Below the pieces are notes generated by a model, which ran no database searches, was not told the origin of the DNA, and was given only the letters and a program-made list of their open reading frames with translations. DNA of 64,000 bases, taken from positions 47,314-111,313 of the forward strand of contig JBBQHI010000006.1 of NCBI GenBank assembly GCA_038323835.1, in the 5' to 3' direction. This DNA comes from JACVRW01 sp038323835 (GTDB taxonomy: Bacteria; Actinomycetota; Thermoleophilia; Solirubrobacterales; Thermoleophilaceae). Positions 1-8,372 of this stretch are shown here, in pieces; position 1 is the first letter of the stretch, and each line of letters starts with the position of its first letter. Made by a program: the position numbers and the translations under genes.

Positions 1-1
1 G

Positions 2-133
2 CCCCGCTGGCTGAAGAACCGTCTGCGCCACGCGAAGCTGGCCGCCCGCTGTGCGGCCGACCGCGGCCGCTGGGCCCACGCGCACGGCAGCACGGGCGCC
101 GTGCCGCGCTGCACGCGCGCCGGCCGGCACTGA
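2..133 (+). CDS. C-terminal end of an unidentified gene (5' truncated)
   Basis: An open frame enters from the left edge and stops at TGA 131-133, leaving 43 readable residues that are rich in Arg, Ala and His and contain two Cys. The stop lies 24 bases before the next start on the same strand, which fits a gene tail. No domain is recognisable. In DNA this GC-rich a short open frame could also occur by chance, so the call rests mainly on position. Confidence 0.35.
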   Translation, partial: PRWLKNRLRHAKLAARCAADRGRWAHAHGSTGAVPRCTRAGRH

Positions 134-157
134 GGCCGCGGCCGTCACACTGACGGC

Positions 158-1198
158 GTGCTCACCGCCACCGTTCCGCCGCGTCTCCACCAGCGCTTCC
201 CCGCCCTGGCCGGCCGGCTGCCGCACATCTCGCTCGCGGACGGTCCGACTCCCGTGCGCCCGCTGCCCGCTCTCTCCGCCGAGGGTCGCGCACCGGTGTG
301 GCTCAAGGACGACGGCGCCTTCGGCGCCGGCCCCTGGGGCGGCAACAAGGTGCGCAAGCTCGAGTGGCTGATCCCCGACGCGCGGCGGCGCGGGGCGCGG
401 GTGATCGTGACCGTCGGCGGCCTCGGCACCAACTGGGGCCTCGCCACCGCGCTGTACGGCGCCGAGAACGGGCTGCGCACGGTGCTTGCCCTGGTGGATC
501 AGCCACGGGACGGGCACGTGGAGCGCCAGCTCGAGCGCCTGCGGGCGTCCGGAGCGGAGCTTCACTTCACCCACACGAAGGCGAGGACGGTGGCGATCCT
601 GCCCTGGCTGATGCTGCGCCACAGCGGGAGGCGCCCGCCGGTCATCCTGCCCGCGGGCGGATCCACGCCGGTGGGCGTGCTCGGGTACGTGGAGGCCGGG
701 CTCGAGATCGGCGACCAGGTGGTGGCGGGGGAGCTGCCGGAGCCGTCCCACGCCGTGGTGGCCATGGGGACCGCGGGCACGGCCGCGGGGCTGACGCTCG
801 GGCTGCGGCTGGCCGGCCTCGGCACTCGCGTGGTCGGCGTGCCGGTGAACGACCGGCTGAAGCTGAACCTGCGAACCACGACCCGGCTGGTCCTCCGTGC
901 CGAGCAGCTGCTGCGCCGGCGCGACGCGGCGCTTGCGAGCCGCGCCCCGGAGGCCGAGGGGCTGACCGTGCTCGACGGGTGGATCGGACCGGGGTACGGG
1001 CACCCCACGCCGGAGGGCGCGGCCGCGACCGCCGCCGCCCGGGCGGACTCGCTCGCTCTCGACCCGGTGTACACCGCGAAGGCGATGGCAGCGCTGATGG
1101 CCGCGAACCGGGCCGGGGACCTCGGAGCCGGGCCGCTCCTGTTCGTGCACACCGACGGACCACGGCCGGCCCCGAGCGTGGATACTGCCGCGCTGTGA
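158..1198 (+). CDS. PLP-dependent ACC deaminase / D-cysteine desulfhydrase family protein
   Basis: This 346-residue protein belongs to the fold-type II PLP family that deaminates 1-aminocyclopropane-1-carboxylate or desulfhydrates D-cysteine. The motif GGNKVRKLE at residues 61-69 carries the Schiff-base lysine (K64 by family alignment). TVGGLGTNWG near residue 90 corresponds to the substrate/PLP-contacting segment, and AMGTAGTAAG near residue 205 is the glycine-rich phosphate-binding loop. The length is normal for the family. It starts with GTG at 158. ACC deaminase and D-cysteine desulfhydrase cannot be separated by eye. The downstream SRPBCC gene follows after 22 bases, so co-transcription is likely. 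Confidence 0.8.
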   Translation: MLTATVPPRLHQRFPALAGRLPHISLADGPTPVRPLPALSAEGRAPVWLKDDGAFGAGPWGGNKVRKLEWLIPDARRRGARVIVTVGGLGTNWGLATALYGAENGLRTVLALVDQPRDGHVERQLERLRASGAELHFTHTKARTVAILPWLMLRHSGRRPPVILPAGGSTPVGVLGYVEAGLEIGDQVVAGELPEPSHAVVAMGTAGTAAGLTLGLRLAGLGTRVVGVPVNDRLKLNLRTTTRLVLRAEQLLRRRDAALASRAPEAEGLTVLDGWIGPGYGHPTPEGAAATAAARADSLALDPVYTAKAMAALMAANRAGDLGAGPLLFVHTDGPRPAPSVDTAAL

Positions 1199-1220
1199 GC
1201 ACCCTCGGCCCGCCCCCGCA

Positions 1221-1712
1221 GTGATCGAATTCTCAGGGCCGGAGCCCACCGGCATGCACGCCGTGACGCACGCGCCGCCGCTCCCGGTGGCCGGGTCGAC
1301 CGATCTGGACCTCCCGGTGGAGCGGCTCTGGGCCCTGTTCATGGACGTGCCCGGCTGGCCGGACTGGAACCCATGCTTCAGCAAGGCGTCGGTGGACGGC
1401 GGAGAGCTCCAGGTGGGGGCCACGCTGCGGTTCACCTTCCACCCGATTCAGCGCCGCTATCCGTACCGGCTCCCGGCCAAGGCAGAGATCGTGGAGCTGG
1501 AGGAGCACGACCGGGTGACGTGGGAGGTGTCGGCGCCGGGGTTCCACGCCGTCCACAGCTACCGCTTCGCCGCCGCGGGCCCGGACCGCTGCCGCTTCGG
1601 GTCGTGGGAGGTAGCCGAGGGGCCGACCTATCGCGCGCTGCGGCGCTTCTGGCTCGCCCACTTCCGCTTCGTGTGCCGCGAGTCGCTGGCCGGCGCCCGC
1701 ACGCTCCTGTAG
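1221..1712 (+). CDS. SRPBCC-fold protein (polyketide cyclase/dehydrase-like)
   Basis: The 163-residue product has the START-like SRPBCC pattern: an N-terminal strand followed by PVERLWALFMDVPGWPDWNP, then GATLRF, a central segment with WEVSAPGFHAVHSYRF, and a long C-terminal helix. Such proteins bind small hydrophobic ligands in a cavity, and the ligand cannot be told from sequence. The GTG at 1221 gives the full frame. An ATG at 1254 (residue 12) would still keep the whole domain and may be the real start. It is probably co-transcribed with the PLP enzyme upstream. Confidence 0.65.
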   Translation: MIEFSGPEPTGMHAVTHAPPLPVAGSTDLDLPVERLWALFMDVPGWPDWNPCFSKASVDGGELQVGATLRFTFHPIQRRYPYRLPAKAEIVELEEHDRVTWEVSAPGFHAVHSYRFAAAGPDRCRFGSWEVAEGPTYRALRRFWLAHFRFVCRESLAGARTLL

Positions 1713-1717
1713 GCATA

Positions 1718-1809
1718 GTGCGGTGCTCGCCCGACGACATAAGGCTGCGGTGCTCGCCCGATCAACGATCGGGCTGCGCTCCTCGCCGCCGATCGGGCTG
1801 CGCTCCTCC
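1718..1809 (-). repeat. Dispersed hairpin repeat, cluster A (one full, two partial copies)
   Basis: The space between two convergent genes holds a full copy (about 1744-1787) of the dispersed element, in reverse orientation, flanked by a left partial (1718-1738) and a right partial (1791-1809). The core is an 8-bp inverted repeat GCCCGATC / GATCGGGC with a 3-base loop. Conserved flanks are GCGGTGCTC on one side and TGCGCTCCTC on the other. It could act as a bidirectional terminator for the flanking genes, but there is no T-tract. Confidence 0.8.
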
Positions 1810-1818
1810 TAGGGGTGG

Positions 1819-2775
1819 CTAAGGGGCGACGTTGTTCAGGCGGCGCACGGCCTTGAACAGGCCGCCGCTCTCGAACATGTCCACGGCCACGAGTGTGGGC
1901 ATGATCCCGCGGACTGCCCTGCAGGCGAGTGCGCGCCCGACGAGCGTGTCGGTGGCGTTCACCACGGCCGATCCCGCGGGGGTGGGCGCCGACGGCGGCG
2001 ACCAGTGGTTCATCAGGAAGAGCGAGCCGGTGGTGCCGCCGCGGTTGGGCGCGCAGCTCGCCGGCCATTGGGCGGGATCGGTGATCTGGCTCGCCACCGG
2101 CCAGTTGTAGTTCGTCTCCTGGACGATCCCTTGGAAGGCCTCGTGGTACCAGCGCACGTCCCCCGAGTCGTGCTCGGCCGTGACCACCAGCTGCCGGCCC
2201 CTCTGGATCATCCGGCGCAGCTTCGGCCATCTGGGCCCCGTGCGCCCTCGCCACACGTGCTCGATCAGCCCCGAGCGGCGGATCTCATGGGCGAAGTCCG
2301 TGGGCGCCACGTAGTCCTCGTTCACGATCATCAGGACGTTGTCGGGATGCTGGTCGAGGAACGCGTCCATCGCACGCAGCACGTCGATCAGCGGCGTGGC
2401 GCCGAGCTGGCAGGCCACGTGGCAGAGATAGAGCCGGCTCTGCGGGGTCTTCACCGGGTCGGCCACCACACCACCGCCCGAGGTCACGTGCGCGTAGTAG
2501 GTGTCGAACAGGAATCCGCGCACGCCCAGCGCCAGCTGATCCGGGATGCCCACCGGCTGGTTGGGGAACGTCCATCCGAGCGAGGCGGCGGACATCGAGT
2601 TGTGGGTGGCGGGCAGCACGACCTGGTTGAAGTGCCGATCGCAGTAGCGCGCGTTGCCGTTGCAGCGGATCGGGAACGCGGCCGAGGCCGAGCCGGCCAG
2701 CGCCAGCCACAGGGCCAGCGTGGTGACCACGGCCAGCGCAATGGCCCCGCTACGTCCGGTGCGATCCCTCCTCAT
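1819..2775 (-). CDS. Secreted PI-PLC X-domain-like protein
   Basis: The 318-residue product has an N-terminal signal peptide (residues 1-33, basic start, hydrophobic core, then SASAAFP). The mature part resembles the phosphatidylinositol-specific phospholipase C barrel: LPATHNSMS (H58) matches the first catalytic histidine segment, GVRGFLFDTYY the second barrel strand, LYLCHVACQLG the second histidine region (H near 139), and LMIVNEDYV a following strand. Eukaryotic-type catalytic details are not fully conserved, so glycerophosphodiesterase-like or non-catalytic roles are possible. It is probably exported and acts on lipids or phosphodiesters outside the cell. The gene ends next to repeat cluster A. 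Confidence 0.65.
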   Translation of the reverse strand: MRRDRTGRSGAIALAVVTTLALWLALAGSASAAFPIRCNGNARYCDRHFNQVVLPATHNSMSAASLGWTFPNQPVGIPDQLALGVRGFLFDTYYAHVTSGGGVVADPVKTPQSRLYLCHVACQLGATPLIDVLRAMDAFLDQHPDNVLMIVNEDYVAPTDFAHEIRRSGLIEHVWRGRTGPRWPKLRRMIQRGRQLVVTAEHDSGDVRWYHEAFQGIVQETNYNWPVASQITDPAQWPASCAPNRGGTTGSLFLMNHWSPPSAPTPAGSAVVNATDTLVGRALACRAVRGIMPTLVAVDMFESGGLFKAVRRLNNVAP

Positions 2776-2818
2776 CCGGTGCCCACCCTAGTCCGCCCGC
2801 GACGGGCGAACCAGGGGG

Positions 2819-2837
2819 AACCCGATGGCTGCGCTCC
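2819..2837 (-). repeat. Possible remnant of the dispersed hairpin repeat
   Basis: The stretch reading CCCGATGGCTGCGCTCCGT directly behind the helicase stop resembles the right half of the element (GATCGGGCTGCGCTCCTC in other copies) with mismatches in the stem. No left half is present. It is recorded as a likely decayed copy and could be chance. Confidence 0.3.
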
Positions 2838-2839
2838 GT

Positions 2840-4084
2840 TCAGGCGGCCTGGCGCGGGCGGCGGCGGCGGCGATTGCGGCCGGGGCGGCCGTCACCGGCG
2901 GGACGGCGGGGGCCGTCTCCGTTCGTCCGGCGCGACCTGTCGTCGCCGCTGCGGCGCGACCCCTGGGTCACGAGGCCGGCGTCGTCAAGCTCGCGCTCCA
3001 GGCGCAGCTTCTTCGCGATCCGGCCCACGTCCGCGGCCTCACCGGCCGAGACCAGGGTGACGCCGATTCCCGAGCGCCCGGCACGGCCCGTGCGGCCGAG
3101 GCGGTGCACGTAGCTCTCGTGGTCCGGCGGAGCATCGAAGTTGATCACGTGTGTGATGTCGTCGATGTCCAGTCCCCGGGCGGCCACGTCGGTGGCCACC
3201 AGCGTGTCCACGCGGCCCGACTCAAACTGGCCGAGGGCGCGCTCGCGCTGGGACTGTGACTTGTTGCCGTGCATCGCCAGCGCCTCGATGTCATGGGCGC
3301 GCAGGCGCTTGACCAGGCGGTCCGCTCCGCGCTTGGTGCGCACGAACACGAGCCGGCGGTGGCTTGCCTCGCGCCGCAGCTCGTGCACGAGGGCGTCCAG
3401 CTTGCCCTCGTGGGTCACGGCCACGAAGCGGTGGCTCACGTCGGCCCAGAGCTCGGGCTTGACCGTGTGCTCGTGCGTGCGGGCGTCGTGCGTGTAGGCG
3501 GAGGCGATCTTGCCCACCACACCCTCGAGCGTGGCCGAGAAGAAGAGCGTCTGACGGTCCCTCGGGGTGAGGCTGACGATGCGGTCGACGGCCGGGCGGA
3601 AGCCCATGTCGAGCATGCGGTCGGCCTCGTCCAGAACGAGGATGCGCGCCCGCTTGAGACTCAGCGCGCCGCGGTCGATCAGGTCCTCGAGGCGGCCTGG
3701 AGTGGCAACCACGATGTGGGCGTTGGAGGCCAGCTTGGCCTGCTTGTGGATGCCCGCGCCTCCGTAGACGGCGGCGATGGACAACGCCCGGGCGTGAGCC
3801 AGCGGGCGGATGTCTTCCACGATCTGGAGAGCGAGCTCACGGGTGGGGGCGAGGATCAGCGCCGAGGGGCGCGGGTCCGTGGCCTCCACGAGGTCCACGA
3901 TCGGGACCCCGAAGGCGAGCGTCTTGCCCGAACCGGTGGGCGACTTCACGAGCACGTCGTGTCCGGCGAGCACGTCGGGCACGGCGAGCTGCTGGATCGG
4001 GAAGGGCTCTTTGATCCCTCGCGTGGTGAGGGCGCCGAGCACAGCGCTCGATACGCCGAGATCGGCAAAGGTATGGGACGACAT
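2840..4084 (-). CDS. DEAD-box ATP-dependent RNA helicase (RhlE/CshA type)
   Basis: The 414-residue protein carries the full set of superfamily 2 motifs in order: a Q motif (F6, then PFPIQQLAVP), Walker A SPTGSGKT at 48-55, PTRELALQI (Ib region), TPGRLEDL, DEAD at 152-155, SAT at 183-185, VFVRTKRGAD, ATDVAARGLDID and HRLGRTGRAGRSG. It unwinds short RNA duplexes in an ATP-dependent way during ribosome assembly or mRNA decay. The last ~45 residues are an Arg-rich basic tail typical of RNA-binding extensions in high-GC actinobacteria. It lies downstream of the HNH gene on the same strand with a 137-base gap. Confidence 0.95.
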   Translation of the reverse strand: MSSHTFADLGVSSAVLGALTTRGIKEPFPIQQLAVPDVLAGHDVLVKSPTGSGKTLAFGVPIVDLVEATDPRPSALILAPTRELALQIVEDIRPLAHARALSIAAVYGGAGIHKQAKLASNAHIVVATPGRLEDLIDRGALSLKRARILVLDEADRMLDMGFRPAVDRIVSLTPRDRQTLFFSATLEGVVGKIASAYTHDARTHEHTVKPELWADVSHRFVAVTHEGKLDALVHELRREASHRRLVFVRTKRGADRLVKRLRAHDIEALAMHGNKSQSQRERALGQFESGRVDTLVATDVAARGLDIDDITHVINFDAPPDHESYVHRLGRTGRAGRSGIGVTLVSAGEAADVGRIAKKLRLERELDDAGLVTQGSRRSGDDRSRRTNGDGPRRPAGDGRPGRNRRRRRPRQAA

Positions 4085-4180
4085 ACGTGACTCCTAGCGG
4101 CCACCGGAAGCGGGGCCATATGGTGATCCGGGAGATTCGACTGACCCGGATCGCCTGAGCGCACGAGACAAGAACCTCGC

Positions 4181-4197
4181 GGGAGGCGGCGCCTCCC
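4181..4197 (-). terminator. Short GC-rich hairpin behind the HNH gene
   Basis: GGGAGGC and GCCTCCC form a perfect 7-bp inverted repeat around a 3-base loop, 25 bases downstream of the HNH gene stop and before the helicase start. There is no clear T-run, so it may be a weak or factor-assisted terminator, or a structure in the helicase leader. Confidence 0.35.
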
Positions 4198-4221
4198 ACA
4201 AATCCGAGGCTAGCAGGGTTT

Positions 4222-4752
4222 TCATCCGACTCCCGTGCCCTTGCGCCGGTTGCACTCACCGCACAGCAGCTGGAGGTTGGCCGCATTGTCGGCCCCCCCG
4301 AGGGCCACGGGGATCACGTGGTCGTACTGGAGGTCGAAGGCCGAGCCGCAGTCCGCGCAGCGCCCGCCGTCGCGCTCGAACACCGCCCGGCGGACCTCCC
4401 GGGACAGCGCCCGGCGGCGAGGAGCACGCTCCTCACCGGTCGCGGCCAGCGTGGCGTGCGCCCGCTCGAGCCGGCGCCGCCGGCGCAGCTCGCGCTCGCG
4501 CACGAGGGCGAGTACGTCGCGCTCCTCCAGATCCTGGTCCTCCCAGTAGAGACGCCCCTCGAAGAGCCAGTAGGCGCGGTGCGCCTCGTCCGCGACGGGC
4601 ACCGGGAGGGATGCGGAGCGAGCGACGAGCGCGCGCTGGCGCGCGTGCCCCCAGGACCGTCCCACGGGGACCCGGCCCCGCACCAGCCGGTAGCGGCGAC
4701 CAAGCAGCGTGAGTCTCCGCTCGACCTCGGCGTTTCCCACCTCCCGGAGCAT
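4222..4752 (-). CDS. HNH endonuclease family protein
   Basis: The 176-residue product has a C-terminal HNH nuclease fold: RCADCG and LLCGECNRRKG give two CxxC zinc pairs, and LQYDHVIPVALGG contains the central D-H of the ββα-metal motif with the later N of NLQ. The N-terminal 110 residues are an Arg-rich region without a recognised domain (VPVADEAHRAYWLFEGRLYWEDQ). Stand-alone HNH proteins of this kind are common in actinobacterial chromosomes and are not evidence of a mobile element. No methyltransferase or intron partner is nearby. Confidence 0.8.
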   Translation of the reverse strand: MLREVGNAEVERRLTLLGRRYRLVRGRVPVGRSWGHARQRALVARSASLPVPVADEAHRAYWLFEGRLYWEDQDLEERDVLALVRERELRRRRRLERAHATLAATGEERAPRRRALSREVRRAVFERDGGRCADCGSAFDLQYDHVIPVALGGADNAANLQLLCGECNRRKGTGVG

Positions 4753-4822
4753 GTCGCGAACCTAGGCCCCCGCCCCGACGACGGGCACGGGACGTTGCAT
4801 GCCCCGCGCTAGTGTCAGCGCG

Positions 4823-5851
4823 ATGCAGCTCAGGAACCTCGGAACCACCGGCGTGAAGGTCAGCCCGCTGTGCCTCGGCGCGATGATGTTCGGGGCCTGG
4901 GGAGAACGCGACCACGACAAGTCGGCCGCGATCATTCACCGTGCGCTCGACGCCGGGATCAACTTCATCGACACCGCGGACGTGTACTCGCGCGGGGAGT
5001 CCGAGGAGATCGTGGGCAACGCGCTCAAGGGCCGCCGCGACAACGTGGTGCTGGCCACCAAGGTGCACGGCTCCATGGGCGACGACCCGAACGAGTTCGG
5101 CAACTCGCGCCGCTGGATCGTGCGCGAGGTGGAGAACAGCCTGCGCCGCCTCGGCACGGACTGGATCGACCTCTACCAGATCCATCGCCCCGAGCCGGAC
5201 ACCGACATCGACGAGACCCTGGGCGCGCTCACCGACCTGGTGCGCGCCGGGAAGGTGCGCTACGTCGGCTCGTCCACGTTCCCCGCGAGCGCGATCGTGG
5301 AGGCGCAGTGGACGGCCCATCGCCGGAATCGCGAGCGCTTCGTGACCGAGCAGCCGCCGTACTCGGTACTGGTGCGAGGAGTGGAGGAGGACGTGCTCCC
5401 CACCTGCCGGCGTCACGGTATGGGCGTGATCCCCTGGAGCCCGCTGGCCGGAGGGTGGCTGTCCGGCCGGTACCGCAAGGGCGAGGAGGTGGAGACCTCG
5501 CGGCGGGCGCAGATGATTCCCGACCGCTACGACATGAATATCCCGGCGAACCAGCGCAAGCTGGAGGCCGCCGACGCGCTGGCGGTGCTCGCCGAGGAGG
5601 CGGGCATTTCCCTGATCGAGCTGGCCCTGGCCTTCGTCATCCGGCATCCCGCGGTCACCGCCGCCATAATCGGCCCCCGCACCATGGAGCATCTGGAGTC
5701 GCAGCTCACCGCCGTGGACGTCACCCTCTCCGACGAGATCCTCGACCGCATCGACGAGATCGTGCCCCCGGGCACGAACGTGAATCCGGTGGACGCCGGC
5801 TGGCAGAACCCCGACCTGCGGCCCGAGGCCCGGCGCCGCCCGGTGGCCTGA
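4823..5851 (+). CDS. Aldo/keto reductase
   Basis: The 342-residue NADPH-dependent (β/α)8-barrel oxidoreductase starts MQLRNLGTTGVKVSPLCLG, a classic family opening. The start at 4823 is preferred over an upstream in-frame ATG at 4799 for this reason. The catalytic tetrad can be read: D50 and Y55 in FIDTADVYSRG, K80 in LATKVHG and the His of YQIHRPE. The C-terminal AAIIGPRTMEHL segment binds the nucleotide phosphate. The substrate is unknown and is likely a small aldehyde or ketone. The peroxiredoxin gene follows after one base, suggesting a shared stress-response transcript. Confidence 0.9.
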   Translation: MQLRNLGTTGVKVSPLCLGAMMFGAWGERDHDKSAAIIHRALDAGINFIDTADVYSRGESEEIVGNALKGRRDNVVLATKVHGSMGDDPNEFGNSRRWIVREVENSLRRLGTDWIDLYQIHRPEPDTDIDETLGALTDLVRAGKVRYVGSSTFPASAIVEAQWTAHRRNRERFVTEQPPYSVLVRGVEEDVLPTCRRHGMGVIPWSPLAGGWLSGRYRKGEEVETSRRAQMIPDRYDMNIPANQRKLEAADALAVLAEEAGISLIELALAFVIRHPAVTAAIIGPRTMEHLESQLTAVDVTLSDEILDRIDEIVPPGTNVNPVDAGWQNPDLRPEARRRPVA

Positions 5852-5852
5852 G

Positions 5853-6317
5853 ATGGCATCTCCGAAGGTGGGCGACGCCGCCCCGGACTTCACACTCGAG
5901 GGCACCGAGGGGACCTTCACTCTCTCCGAGCACCGCGGCGAGCGCGTGATCCTGCTCTTCTACCCCGGGGACAACACGCCGGTGTGTACGCGCCAGTTCT
6001 GCTCCTACAGGGACAACCCCGAGACGCTGGACGAGCTCGGGGCCCTTGTGGTGGGGATCTCCTCGCAGGATCTGGACACGCACGCGGGCTTCGTGGCCAA
6101 GCACGGGCTCAACGTGCCCCTGCTTGCCGACATCGCCAGCACGGTGGCCAAGTCCTACGGCGCGCACCAGCGACTGCGCGGAACGCGCCGCTCGGTGGTG
6201 ATCGTGGACGAGGAGGGCATTGTGCGCCACCGCCACGATCACACCCTCGGGCTGGACTTCCAGTCCGCGGACGAACTGCGCGCCGCGCTGGACTCGTTGG
6301 GCCCTGCTCCGGTCTAG
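5853..6317 (+). CDS. bcp: Peroxiredoxin, BCP/PrxQ type
   Basis: The 154-residue thioredoxin-fold peroxidase reduces peroxides in the cytoplasm. The peroxidatic cysteine is C45 in PGDNTPVCTRQFC. A second Cys at residue 50 is the spacing used as resolving residue in BCP/PrxQ enzymes. The ATG follows the aldo/keto reductase stop by one base, so the two genes are translationally close and probably co-expressed. The gene ends six bases from the convergent DoxX stop, leaving no space for a separate terminator. Confidence 0.9.
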   Translation: MASPKVGDAAPDFTLEGTEGTFTLSEHRGERVILLFYPGDNTPVCTRQFCSYRDNPETLDELGALVVGISSQDLDTHAGFVAKHGLNVPLLADIASTVAKSYGAHQRLRGTRRSVVIVDEEGIVRHRHDHTLGLDFQSADELRAALDSLGPAPV

Positions 6318-6323
6318 GACGAA

Positions 6324-6689
6324 CTAGTCCGAGGAGCCGAAGGTGGCCAGCCAGACCCAGTAGATCATCAGGGCCTGGATCGGCAGGCGGCCGTACAGCG
6401 CGGCGGGAGGGATCTTCCGGTAGCGCTCGGGGTGCAGGGCCATGTTCACGTTCGCGGGGAACACGGCGAGCAGCGTGGCGATGCCGAGCGCGCCGCCCAG
6501 CTTTCGTGTCCGCGGATGAAGGACGGCGGCGCCGGAGAGGAGCTCGGCCACGCCCGACACGGCCACCAGCTCGTCGTGCGCGGGCAGGTAGTCGGGCATG
6601 ATCGCCTTGTAGCTCTTCGGCATCGCGAAGTGGTTCAGGCCCGCGATCACGAGGCCGGGTCCCGCAAATGCCCTGGCGATGGTCCGCAC
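6324..6689 (-). CDS. DoxX-family membrane protein
   Basis: The 121-residue hydrophobic protein has about four membrane segments and the family pattern GPGLVIAGLNHFAMPKSY at the start, then VSGVAELLSGAAVL, where the G-x-x-E-x-x-x-G is characteristic. DoxX-like proteins are linked to quinone-related redox or oxidant resistance in actinobacteria, but the activity is not settled. A small gene starts 25 bases upstream of it on the same strand and is likely co-transcribed. Confidence 0.75.
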   Translation of the reverse strand: MRTIARAFAGPGLVIAGLNHFAMPKSYKAIMPDYLPAHDELVAVSGVAELLSGAAVLHPRTRKLGGALGIATLLAVFPANVNMALHPERYRKIPPAALYGRLPIQALMIYWVWLATFGSSD

Positions 6690-6714
6690 GGCGCGGGAGC
6701 CTTGCAGATCCGGC

Positions 6715-6891
6715 CTAGGCAGGAGGCGGGATGCGGTCCCGGATCTCGTTCAGCGCGTCGAACACGGCCAGCGTGGCGTGGGTGTTCGCCAGGAGGGCGT
6801 ACGTCTCGGCCTGGTCGTTGCCGCTCTCGCTGAGCTTCACAGCGGCGTCGGCGTACTGGCGGGCCCGGAAGGCGGAGTTCTCGTCGCTCAT
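6715..6891 (-). CDS. Small hypothetical protein (58 aa)
   Basis: An ATG frame of 58 residues begins MSDENSAFRARQYADAA and ends in DRIPPPA. It is acidic, predicted helical and has no membrane segment. Its composition (Asn, Glu, Gln, Tyr) is unlike the Arg/Pro-rich shadow frames of this GC-rich DNA, which supports real coding. It sits directly upstream of doxX with a 25-base gap on the same strand. I do not recognise a family. Confidence 0.6.
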   Translation of the reverse strand: MSDENSAFRARQYADAAVKLSESGNDQAETYALLANTHATLAVFDALNEIRDRIPPPA

Positions 6892-6952
6892 GCGGCGCTG
6901 TTACCCCGAAAGCGGCCGCTACACCCCGCGGGTGGCGCTGAATCACGGCCCA

Positions 6953-6997
6953 GGCGAGGAGCGCAGCCCGACCGTTGATCGGGCGAGCACCGCAGCC
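6953..6997 (+). repeat. Dispersed hairpin repeat, copy B
   Basis: This single full copy is in forward orientation. GAGGAGCGCAG is followed by the stem GCCCGA / TCGGGC and the flank GAGCACCGCAGCC. The stem is shorter than in other copies because the left arm reads GCCCGACC. It lies upstream of the small 58-residue gene. Confidence 0.75.
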
Positions 6998-7185
6998 ACC
7001 AATTCGACAGACCGTCGAGGGACGTTTCGCCACCGGTCCCAAGACGCCGCGGCCGCCGGCGGGCATGCTGGCCGAGTGCACTCTCCTCCCAACACGGATG
7101 CCCGCGGCGGGGGTGACGCTCTCTGACAGGAGCGACCGGATTCCCTCGCCGGAAGCGGGCAGCGTGTCGAGCACACGGGACGAGG
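6998..7185. other. Non-coding stretch, nothing recognised
   Basis: The gap of about 360 bases between the 58-residue gene and the beta-propeller gene contains repeat copy B and a terminator hairpin. The stretch between them shows no convincing open frame, tRNA or riboswitch core by eye. It is GC-rich, with a local CCGCGGCCGCCGG tract. Confidence 0.5.
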
Positions 7186-7214
7186 CCGGGGCCGCGGTTT
7201 CCCCGCGGCCCCGG
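7186..7214 (-). terminator. Strong hairpin terminator of the beta-propeller gene
   Basis: CCGGGGCCGCGG and its exact complement form a perfect 12-bp stem with a 5-base loop, starting about 35 bases behind the stop of the minus-strand gene. There is no U-tract on either side, as is common for actinobacterial terminators. Confidence 0.65.
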
Positions 7215-7248
7215 TCGTTCCCGGTTTATTCCTGAACGCCCTCGCCGG

Positions 7249-8229
7249 CTAGGGCTTGGCCCGGTACACCGCGCCGGTGAGGTCGCCGGTGTAGACCCAT
7301 CCCCTGTGCGTTCCCAGCGCCACCACCGGAGCGACGTACCCGCTGAGGAACGTCTTCGGGGTGCCTCCGCCGTTGGCGCTGAGGGAGGCCACCGCCATCG
7401 GGCCGAACTCGGCCACGTAGAGCCGCTGGCCGATCGGGCTGATCCCCATGGGTGAGGTGTGCTGGGGGAACGTCGCGAACGGCTTGGCGTAGCCCTTGCA
7501 GAGCGCGGCCACCAGGCCGTTGCACTTCGGGAAGCCGAAGTCCAGACCGGGCTTCGGGCTCACGATGTAGTCCGGCGGGGCCGGATCCACGTTGTCCTGC
7601 GAAAGCACCGTGAGGAACGGCCGTGCGTGGCCCTTCACGAACGTGGACTGCCAGGGCTGGCGCAGTCCGCGGGACACGATCTTGAGACCGCCCTTTCCGC
7701 TCGTCTTCAGGGAGAGGTAGGTTTGATCGTACGGGCGGCTCTTCAGGCGCTTGAACTCGTTCGCGTCGCCGAACGACCCGCCCGTGTAGAGGCGCCCGTC
7801 CCTGTAGGCGAGTCCGGTGAAGCCGCTGAAGTGCTTGCGATCGGACTTGTAGACCACGCGCTTGTGCTTGAACTTCTTGCCGTTCCACTTGCTCCAGGCG
7901 AGGATCCGGTCGAGCGCGCTCACGTAGAGCGTGCCTCGGTGCCACACCACGCCGAACACAATCTTGGGTGAACCGGGCAGGTTCACGGCGGTGCCGTTCT
8001 TCAGGACGAACACGCCGCCGGGGGCACTGCCGTCCTCCGCTCCGCCGGCGGCCGCGAACACGGTGCCGCCTCCGAAGGCGAACTGAGTGGGAGTGGGCAC
8101 GCCCTGGGCGACCGTTTGAACGGTCGCGCCGTTGGCGGCGGTGGGTGGCGGGGGTCCCTGCGCGGCGGCCGTGGCGGCCAGCGCCAGCGAGCCGGCAAGG
8201 GCTGCGACGAGTGGGCGTAAGAGGCGCAT
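7249..8229 (-). CDS. Secreted beta-propeller protein (sorbosone dehydrogenase/SMP-30-like)
   Basis: The 326-residue product starts MRLLRPLVAALAG and has a signal peptide ending about AAAQG (residue 25). The start at 8229 is preferred because AGGAG lies 7 bases upstream and the signal peptide begins there. The body shows repeated propeller strands (GVVWHRGTLYVSAL, TGLAYRDGRLYTGGSFG, DYIVSPKPGLDFGFPKCNG, ISPIGQRLYVAEFG, WVYTGDLTGAVYRAKP), like extracellular glucose/sorbosone dehydrogenases. PQQ-contact residues cannot be confirmed by eye, so the enzymatic activity is uncertain. Confidence 0.65.
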   Translation of the reverse strand: MRLLRPLVAALAGSLALAATAAAQGPPPPTAANGATVQTVAQGVPTPTQFAFGGGTVFAAAGGAEDGSAPGGVFVLKNGTAVNLPGSPKIVFGVVWHRGTLYVSALDRILAWSKWNGKKFKHKRVVYKSDRKHFSGFTGLAYRDGRLYTGGSFGDANEFKRLKSRPYDQTYLSLKTSGKGGLKIVSRGLRQPWQSTFVKGHARPFLTVLSQDNVDPAPPDYIVSPKPGLDFGFPKCNGLVAALCKGYAKPFATFPQHTSPMGISPIGQRLYVAEFGPMAVASLSANGGGTPKTFLSGYVAPVVALGTHRGWVYTGDLTGAVYRAKP

Positions 8230-8372
8230 GCGAGTCTCCTGATCGGTGGTGGTGGACACAGCCGCACGTCCGGCGCGAGCTGCCGGTGCCTTACACCCAA
8301 AAGGAGTCGGAAGGGGCACCGCGACCGGACGGATGATAGACAGACGCGACGCACCGTGGGGGGGAGCCTTGG

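Noticed and set aside
4222..4752. HNH gene as a sign of a mobile intron or phage
   Set aside because: No flanking repeats, integrase, intron ends or phage genes; stand-alone HNH proteins are common in this group.
4433..5920. A 495-codon minus-strand frame opposite the aldo/keto reductase
   Set aside because: Composition is that of a GC shadow; the plus strand carries catalytic motifs of the reductase.
6998..7185. Possible riboswitch or small RNA in the gap
   Set aside because: No recognisable conserved core or leader position; it lies beyond the terminator of one gene and behind a repeat.
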